Shown: piece after piece, positions 56,740 through 64,000 of the stretch
How the letters are laid out: every line of letters starts with the position of its first letter
Numbering within the stretch: the first letter of the stretch is position 1
Assembly: GCF_905115235.1 (NCBI RefSeq)
Contig: NC_051849.1
Coordinates: 97,876,849 to 97,940,848, forward strand
Length of the DNA stretch: 64,000 bases
Reading direction: 5' to 3'
Origin: Hermetia illucens
Taxonomy: Eukaryota > Arthropoda > Insecta > Diptera > Stratiomyidae
The notes under the pieces: model-generated
Told to the model about the DNA's origin: nothing
Databases searched by the model: none
The model's input: only the letters and a program-made list of their open reading frames with translations
Made by a program: the position numbers and the translations under genes

Positions 56740-59470
56740 AGCTAGCTCTCCCACGAGAGCTAGCTCTCCGCGTAGGTCAGGCCTCAGGGAACTAAGGTAG
56801 GGGCTGTGTCCCCAATGGTACATCCGTTCCTAACTGTTGCGGCCCGCTCCCTTGCACACGAGGCGCTGGTGAATTTTCTAAGGATAATAAGCCTAAACCA
56901 ATAAAAAAAATCAACGAAATAACAAGGAGGAAATGCGTTGTTCACCGTAGCGATCAGCGAAATAGGCAGCGACAGCTGACATATCCGATGTGACACCGGG
57001 ACACCCAAATAAAGAGAAAGCCTTACCAAGGGGCGCGACTGACAGTGCAGGGATGTTAACTCCAACACATTGTAGTGCTCCTGTTCCAAAAAGAGCCCAG
57101 TCAGAGTCGCTAGTCCTGAGCAGGTGAATCGGAAACGAACCGGGTGCAACTGCAGTCGACCGCCCTAGCTAGAGCCGAAGAGGCAAGGCTCATTAGGAAA
57201 TGCGCAGATAGCTCACTTCACAGCGAACTGGGGAAAAAGTGGAAAGAGAACGACGTGCCTGAAGGAGACTTTATCAAAATAATTTCCAGGGCCCAAAAAA
57301 AGAAAGGAAAAGAAGGAAAAAAGGAAACAACTGACTAGGCTGCCAGAGCCCCGTCTGTCCAAAGACGGCTCTGCTCATTAAGCGGACGGAAGGCAAAACA
57401 TTAGCGGAAGTTTTTAGTGAAATCCGCTACAGGATGAAACACGAAGACAATGGAGCAGAAGTGTCTTCAATACGAAAAACAATGGCTGGCGGGGCTAGAG
57501 GCGGGAGAAGGCTCTTGTTTCTAGCCTAGTGCCTATGTGCTCTTTAGAAATCCGGAATCTTGCCCCACAGAAAAGGTCGAAGTGGAGGAGGCCATAAAGC
57601 GTGAATGTTCAGAGGTAATCAATGCCTGGATAGGTATCACCTCTGTAAATGCTAGCCAAAAACTCAGAGAGCAATATTCAAGGGAATGCCTTAGCGGCGG
57701 GAAAATCAAAATTGGATGGGTAGTACTCCTATCGGGGGCTGCTTACTCTGCGGCACCAATAAGGTTTGAACTGTAACCTTTCCTGGCACGAAAACCTATC
57801 GCGGTGCCCTAACCACTTGAGCCACCTGAATATATTCCGTGACCTTTCTCCTGATTGCTATAAATGTGTACGCACAGTGGCGCGATCGATTATTCATTGA
57901 AATTTCATAGTGTATATGGTAAATTTTTCAATTTGCATATATTCTTTTACGATTGGTGTCAAATTAATGCATGCACTCATATATTGCAAAAAAATGGTGT
58001 TTATTGTTGAGAAGTTGTTAATAGTTCCGAGTCGTTATTATTATAATTCATACGTATTTCAAGCAAAAATGCCGCAGTCTTTAGCTTACATACATATGTG
58101 GCTCTATGAGATTGATGACGAATGCGGATAGTCCCACCAAGTGCTATAGGTGTCTGGACTATGGACACAAGTTAGCAACTTGTAAGGGACCCACAGGAGG
58201 ACAGCCTGCCGGAGACGTGACAATAAAAGCGGCAGTTGGGTCACTGGATTCACGCTAACGTTTCGGCGCCCAGGCTGTAAAGAAAGCAGTCCTGACATCA
58301 CTTTTGGGTCTGTATTTCTGGCACCATCGGTGGACAGGTGGCGAGTCCAGGAATACTTCTCGGCAAGTGATCACCAGTACATCGCGTTCAAAATGGTTGA
58401 TGCTACTTGCCGGTGAGCACCAATCGTACGCTCCCTCTGTCTGTGGAATGTCGCGAGGGTGCATATCGTGGAGCAGGTAGAGTCGCGCTGAAGGGCGCTC
58501 TGGGGGGTGGTAGCGTCGTAGCTGACACCATAGTAAATTCAGTGATGAACCTGATAACGACGGCATGTGGGGCTTCCATGCCCCGGAGGGGCCTCAGCCG
58601 TGATAAGCCTTCTATGCACTGGTGAAAGGCAGATTGCCGACCTACGGAGGGAGCTCAGCCGTTTTGGACAACGTTTACACGCCAACGAAGAGGCATGTGC
58701 TATAAAGGCACAGTATACATCAGCAAAAAGGAGACTCCGTAGCGCGATAAATAAAAGCAAAGCTCGCGGCTGGCAGGACCTGGTCAACGAGGTAAATGAG
58801 GATCAAGGGGGGGGGGGTGGCTAGAAGCTTGTCACGATCTGCGCTGCCGGGGAATTATCCCCAAGAACAGGGAAATCTACACTGGATGCTGTTGTGGAAG
58901 TCGAGGATGCGGTTCATCGAATCCAGGCATACAGCCGCCGATCTCGACGGATAATGCTCCTAATGACGCTTGATGTAAGAAATCCCTTCAATTCCGTAAG
59001 ATGAACAGGGTTGCAGCTGGAGTCTCGGCCTTGAGCCGACTAATGGCAAATGTTGGGGGTCCTAATATCTACTAAGAGACGTCTCCTTGTGGGAGCAACG
59101 CAGTCGGTTCTGCTCTATGGCGCGGAGGTATGGGTTAATGCCCTTGACAAGGAGGTGCATCATAAGCGTCTTGCTTAAGTGCAGAGACGGGGAGCTTTGC
59201 GAGTGGCGTCAGCTTATCATACTGTCTCCGAACCGCCGTGATGGTGATCGCGAGAGTGATCCCCGTTGCCCTCCTTGCCAAGGAGCGTAAAGCTGTCTAC
59301 CGCCGTAAAGGCGAAAACTTAAGAGAGGTGGTTGCCCGTGGAGAACGTTAACGCATCCTTACCGAGTGGCAACTTTCTTGGCAAAATGAGCCAAGAGGCA
59401 GGTTAACTGCGCGGCTCATCGACAACTTAGACCCGTGACTGAACCGAAAGCACGGTGAGATTGATACTTC
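56740..59470 (+). mobile_element. R1-clade LINE, copy 3 (broken, internally deleted)
   Basis: Plus strand. ORF1: TEGKTLAEVFSEIR (57,390) and, after an interruption at 57,765-58,125, a complete zinc knuckle CYRCLDYGHKLATC (58,142-58,183). ORF2: endonuclease remains, then the linker REIADLRRE-like text (58,640), AKRRLRSAINKSKARGWQDL (58,725) and VNEVNED (58,785). RT motif A appears as TLDVRN (58,970). It is then joined, without the rest of the RT, to the C-terminal part (LVGATQSVLLYGAEVWVNAL at 59,080, LRVASAY near 59,200, REVVARGER near 59,325). So a deletion of much of the RT lies near 59,040. Layout parallels copies 1 and 2. Confidence 0.75.
57765..57836 (-). repeat. tRNA-derived SINE head inside R1 copy 3
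   Basis: On the minus strand: GGTGGCTCAAGTGGTTAGGG (box A) and GTTACAGTTCAAACC (box B) with 30-odd bases between, as in the heads at 406 and 1,200. It interrupts the R1 ORF1. The 58-base stretch and more that follow up to 58,125 are not recognised. Confidence 0.55.
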
Positions 59471-59544
59471 CTTACTCAACTTCTAAGCGGGCATGGAGGT
59501 TTTCAGTCTTACTTGTACAGAACTGGGAAAGGGGTCAATTAATT

Positions 59545-59850
59545 TAACTACCTAAGGCCCAGGTCTCAAAATACTCTCCATAGCGCTATAAGCCCAAATA
59601 AAGTTAATAACGCTATATTATTACAGTTTGAAAATTCACTGCGACCGCCCCATCCCAGTTCATCCTGCGTTTGTAAAGTGCAAGTAATATAGGTTCCAAT
59701 ATGGGGCATCATACTGGAAAGCTAGGTAGAAATCCTACTATTTTTAACAACCTTATAGCAGGCCAAAATTACCTCTTTCACATCAAATTAGTACTCTGTG
59801 AGAGATAAAATGTCAGTACCACACCACATACATTACGAGCTAGGTATAAA
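59545..59850 (+). repeat. GTCT-family repeat, copy E (fragment)
   Basis: CCCAGGTCTCAAAATACTCT, AAATAAAGTTAATAACGC and the following TATATTATTACA run match copy B at 24,470-24,540, and the later text to ACATTACGAG matches the copy C end. The microsatellite end is missing. Confidence 0.6.
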
Positions 59851-59869
59851 TGTCTGAGGTGGGGGAGAG

Positions 59870-60850
59870 GCAAAGCCTCTGAGCACTCAGACCTTAGTGG
59901 CCTATTGTACTCGAGGCCCCCAACTAACGGAATATCCCGGATTCGTTTATGTATCGCAGGATTTCCGCTAGTGAATGTGATGCTATGCGCTGCAGTTGGA
60001 GCATATCAGAACCAAAAATCTGTTGTCTGATGCGTCCATAAGCGGGACACTCACATAGAAAATGTTCCGTGGATTCCGCTTCCTCATTACAGGATGGACA
60101 CGTATCATCTTGGATAATTCCTATTCTGAGCATATGTCCAGCTAGTGAATTATGGCCAGTCAGAATGCCCACAATACTTCTGCAAGTCTTCCTGCTTTTC
60201 GACAGGATAAATTTTGCAGTATGTTTGTTTGGTTCTGATAGGAAGAGTTTGGTCTGACAAGCAGCATTAAGGCTTCCCCACCTGTCATTTTGGATAGCTT
60301 GTTGCCAGTTTTTGATAGCAGCATCAGCCAGGTCCCGGCATGGGGAAAGACTTTTGCTAAGGCATCCGAGATTTCATTTCCTTCTACACCACAATAACCA
60401 GGTACCCAGGGTAAATCCACCATATTGAATCTGGAAACAGAATTCAATCGGTTTCTACATTCGTGAACGATTTTTGAAGTGATCAGTTGATTTGATGAAT
60501 ACTACTTAACGCTCTCAATGTAGCTTGACTATCGCTACAGATTGCGATGCGCCTGCCCAGGATCGCATACATTTCAGCCTGAAAGACCGTTGTGTTTTGT
60601 CACAAAAGAAAAGCCCACTTCTCGTTTTTATTCGAGAGGTAGACTCTTGCTCCAGAACCATTTTCTGCCTTTGAGCCATCGGTGTAGAAGACGTCAGTAT
60701 ATCCTGACACGCTTTCTTCTGGTTCGTCCCAGTTTTCTCTCCGTTTCAAGATAACATCATATCTTCTACCAAACAGATGTATGGGGATCTGAGAATCGGA
60801 AGGCATTGCGAAAACTAGATACAGTTCTCCCAATGACTCTTCCAATGCTT
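59870..60850 (-). mobile_element. LOA-like LINE 3' end with RNase H (broken)
   Basis: Minus strand: RNase H text DVFYTDGSKAENGSGARVYL (60,690-60,630; first catalytic Asp present), WVPGYCGVEGNEISDALAK (60,395-60,340), then the C-terminal zinc motif MGILTGHNSLAGHMLR and CPSCNEEAESTEHFLCECP (60,172-60,050). The 3' UTR has the GGTCTGAGTGCT block shared with the LOA copies at 9.4 and 55.4 kb. 5'-truncated at about 60,850, with at least one frame break. Related to, but distinct from, the copy at 9.3-13.9 kb. Confidence 0.75.
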
Positions 60851-60942
60851 TGTGCCCACACGGCTATTATTTTCGCACTGATCTAATAGAATTAGTCGTA
60901 TTTTGCTTCTGCAGCTCTTTTCCTTAAGGCGGTCATTCTGTG

Positions 60943-61640
60943 TGAAGGCCGTTTTTTTGGCTTTTTTTATAAATTTTTTGTGAAGAACTGGAGAAAGATA
61001 CAAATGTGAATTTTTCACTATAGATTTATTAATATCTTGAGCGTGCATAGTAATTTTTTCCAGCCCGATCACATAGTTCGTTATTGAAACACAGAGCAAT
61101 TTATACACCCATCTCCAAAAAAAGGTGTTTTTCTGCTGCCACGCTAGAAGGCGCTAAGATCATCCTAGAGAGAAAAAGTAAACGACATTTTAACGTACAG
61201 ACTCAACTACAGTCCGCAAACTAGGATTATTAAAAAATATTAAAAACTAAATTTTTGGTGCCGTGTTAAACTTTTTGTTTTGAATTTCGGTTTTTTTTTA
61301 CGGCTTGTTCAATCAATAAAAAAAAAACTATTGAATGAATCGCAATTATCCTAGTTTGTGGACTGTAGAAATATGTTCTGAATAAATCGTGAATATTTCA
61401 AAGAATTTCGTTGCATTGATTTTGGGCTATGGTTTTATACCTTAACTGACCATTAATCTACTATACCTAGTCCATAAACCTTAAGTTTCTTCAAGAAACA
61501 CATGTACAGCCTTGGCTTCAATTCTTGTTCTTTTAGCGAAGTCATTCGAAGGTCATTCGGACCGATAAATACGCGCTTCATTACGGCAATCGACATAAAT
61601 CTGGCATGTGACTTATCACGTATTTGACACTATAATTTCC
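60943..61640. repeat. Unclassified repeat X, copy 2
   Basis: Single-unit version of the repeat at 22,971-23,860, sharing GAAGGCCGTTTTTTTGGC, the ACACCCATCTCCAAAAAAAG join, TTTTTCTGCTGCCACGCTAG and the 3' block CCTAGTCCATAAACCTTAAG. The minus-strand frame near 61,620-61,460 is open: SHARFMSIAVMKRVFIGPND, then MTSLKEQELKPRLYMCFLKK. Confidence 0.65.
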
Positions 61641-61920
61641 GAACGACTCCGAATATCAAAAAATCAAAAAAATATTTGCTTCGGCAATCTTTCAATGGGG
61701 CAGAAGTTTCTCCTTTACAGTTTAATTTGTTCTGAGTCTTAGGTAGCGACCGTTATGGAATTCCGGAAGTTAAATTTTCAAACTTTTAAATGATTATCTA
61801 CAGCTTCTCAATATTTCATTCATGTTTGGAAGCTTTCGTCCGAGACACCTACCATAACTACCACATGCCAACTCCGGCTCAAGCGAGCTTTCTCTCATTC
61901 CTTCCGAAACAGTTCCGGTG
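61641..61920. other. Gene-free stretch
   Basis: Transition from repeat X to GC-richer DNA. No gene seen. Confidence 0.35.
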
Positions 61921-63447
61921 CCGCCATTAAACTGCGCAGTGCAAAACGGTGCGCGACTTCCGCTTGGCGAATAGTCTTGGAAACTGGGAAAATACACAAC
62001 ACTTCAGTGTCCGCTCACCGCGAAGCACAATCATAAGCAAGTTTCTCGGCAGTTTCGACTGGGAAGGCGACGAGCGATTCAGTGCCGCGATCAGAACACT
62101 TTCGGTGCAGCAGTTTCCAAACAGTCGCCCAGTGACAGTTGCGTGTTTTGCTATTCCATCCTAGTTCCGCCGGCCCCGTCGCCGTTATTGTTGTGTATCC
62201 TCGTCGTCACTTACCAGCTGCTTCGGTCAATTTTCGCAAAGGCCTTTTGTTGCTGTTCTGCCTACGTGAAAGGCCTTAGAACTTTTGCGAAAACATAAAC
62301 AAAGGAAATAAAGTTGCGAAGGAGTCTGACGCGGAGGGCCACGGTGCAAACGCGGGAACCTCGGAATGTACTGAGATTCCACGGAACCCACCAACGAGTT
62401 TGGCTAATTCGAATGGACTTTCGCAGGTGCTTCTGCTTTGCGTGTGATTGCTTGGCCGCGGAGTGAGTCGTGTGCCGTGCGTCCGGTGTCTGGGCTTCGC
62501 AAAAATCAAACAGTGTTTTCTCCCCTGACCACAAATAGTCTTTTAAATATGAAGCGTTAGTGCTAACAGCGAGAGGGTTTCCACAGAGCACAAAGGTCTT
62601 ACTCCTGAAACTAGCGTTAAGGTTTCGTAGATTTACTGGTAGTTTTTCATTAGCAAGTAGGAAGATTAATCCTTATGATACCCACGGACCAATTTATCAG
62701 CTGCACAGTTTTCTAGATAAGTATCGTAGTCATATCACCCGGGATCAATTTGTTTATAGTGTTGTATTGCGCGTAGTGTTAAGTGCAACGGTCGTTGTTG
62801 GGCAATCAGTCAGGCAGCACGAAGAATAACAGTACACTCCAGAAAGGCGTCGGTAATTTACTATAAGAGCCAGACGCAACGTACCAAAATAAATGGAATA
62901 ATAATACATAAGACCTAACGTACGAAGGAAAGTAATGCCTTGGCAGTAACCGCCGTCAATTACAGCGAACACATAAAAATCCCATAGCCCTCGGGGGTAG
63001 CGCCGACTTTCAGGGACTCCCTCAGAAGTGAGTGTTTGTGAATTATTAACCTTTCGTCAGTCGTAGCTAACTGCCGGCGTGCTGGTTGATGTCTGCTCGG
63101 CAGCAATAAAACTCGAAAATGGAGCTAGTGGTGGCGTGCACGTGAAGTAGGTGTGAGGCTTGGAGAGGATCCACCCTCCTGGAATCGGCATCGAGGGAGT
63201 ACAATACGGTCTGGCAGTCGGCTCTTATCAGAGCTCCATTATCGTTGCGCTCTCTGCTTTGTTTCTCTGTAATTGCACGCGGTGGTGGTAGTTGCTCGGT
63301 ACACTATTTCGTCGAACTGAGTGTATTCTCTCGTAAGTACTTCACCACACCACGACCGCCCCGACTGCCGGAGTCCTTGCTACCATCCACGTACTTGTCG
63401 CTGTCAGCTGCGTCGACAATCCATCTCGGCAGAGCGTTGTAACAAAG
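61921..63447 (+). promoter_or_regulatory. Candidate promoter and non-coding 5' exon region
   Basis: CpG-richer than the window average, with an initiator-like CTTCAGTGTC near 62,003 and strong splice donors CTCTC|GTAAGTA (63,330) and CAAAG|GTGAGT (63,447/63,448). Frames here are short and unrelated to known proteins on either strand, as in long 5' UTR exons of insect genes. If right, the coding exons lie to the right of the window. Inference from motifs. Confidence 0.3.
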
Positions 63448-64000
63448 GTGAGTGCTCTAGAGAAATACGTTGGCAGGTTATTTTTTTCAACCTACAAAAA
63501 GAAGTTTTCCTTCCCTGCTTGCCACCAGTCTCCCATGGAATGAACCGACTCGTTTTATTTCGCCTACTGGAGACCTTAAGCCCACAAGGATTGGCTTGAT
63601 GATTGTCGAAGGAAGAACTTCCGGGAGAAACGATTTCCATGTTTCTGTTGTGTGTTTTGCGCTTTCGAGAGGATTATGAATATAGTTACGTGAATGATTC
63701 AATAGGAAGTCATTTGGAATTATCGTTTTGAATATGTTGGTGTTGCTTGGGACAGCACTATCGCATAAGGATCAAGATAAATAGAAAGAACCACTTGAGC
63801 TTCCGACAATATTCAGGCTCACATCAAGGCAATTGTTGGTTTTTTGCCCGTTCCAGAGGATGTTCAAGAACTTGTTGCGCTTCATCTATGTGGAGCATCT
63901 GTTGTGATGGGCAGCAAATATAACACGTTAGGTACTTCCATCAATCATTTAGTGTCGTTCCGTCACGTAAGGAATTATATAAATTTGAGGCGTGCTGTTT
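63448..64000. other. Possible first intron, end of window
   Basis: AT-rich after the donor at 63,448. Overlapping 70-90 codon frames at 63,404-63,702 on both strands resemble no family. Confidence 0.3.

Overview
This is a stretch of insect nuclear DNA, most likely from a fly (Diptera). It is AT-rich, carries split genes with short introns, and is packed with decayed retrotransposons. The R1-, LOA- and RTE-clade LINEs and the repeats built round a GTCT/GACA microsatellite resemble families common in flies. I tentatively favour a large, repeat-rich brachyceran genome such as a soldier fly; the species is inference.

Only two intact host genes are supported. One is a five-exon GOT1-like gene (vesicle transport, Golgi membrane) on the minus strand at 3,902-4,672. 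The other is the mitochondrial ADP/ATP carrier (four coding exons plus a non-coding first exon, TATA box and poly(A) signal) on the plus strand at 38,865-40,640. The two are unrelated in function and 34 kb apart. GC-richer stretches at about 28.2-29.8 kb and 61.9-63.45 kb look like promoters and non-coding first exons of genes whose coding parts lie outside the window or are too split to see.

Layout. 0-3.5 kb: tRNA-derived SINE pieces, a worn LINE, and possibly one old LTR. 3.9-4.9 kb: GOT1. 5.4-14.8 kb: a GTCT repeat, an R1-clade LINE (plus strand), a long LOA-clade LINE (minus strand) and a scrap of mariner transposase. 15-23 kb: a hairpin repeat, a LINE split by an RTE element that left an 11-bp target duplication, and an R4/R2-like LINE with a restriction-like endonuclease. 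23-27 kb: an unclassified repeat X with a fresh 184-bp tandem duplication, the longest GTCT repeat and another RTE end. 27-39 kb: a mostly low-copy zone with no recognisable coding exon. 39-40.6 kb: the ADP/ATP carrier. 40.9-48 kb: R1 pieces in collinear order, separated by two RTE copies. 50-51.5 kb: a GTCT repeat with an R1 end inserted in its microsatellite. 52.9-61.6 kb: LINE pieces, a broken BEL/Pao fossil, R1, LOA and a second copy of repeat X. 61.6-64 kb: candidate 5' exons.

No CRISPR array, rRNA, complete tRNA gene or bacterial-type operon was seen. I found no convincing new multi-gene system. The most interesting items are the nested insertions with readable target duplications, the GTCT family with its terminal hairpin and internal 522-bp duplication, repeat X with a reading frame kept open in both copies, and the long hairpin at 15.1-15.3 kb. 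All assignments come from reading the sequence by eye; no database search was possible.
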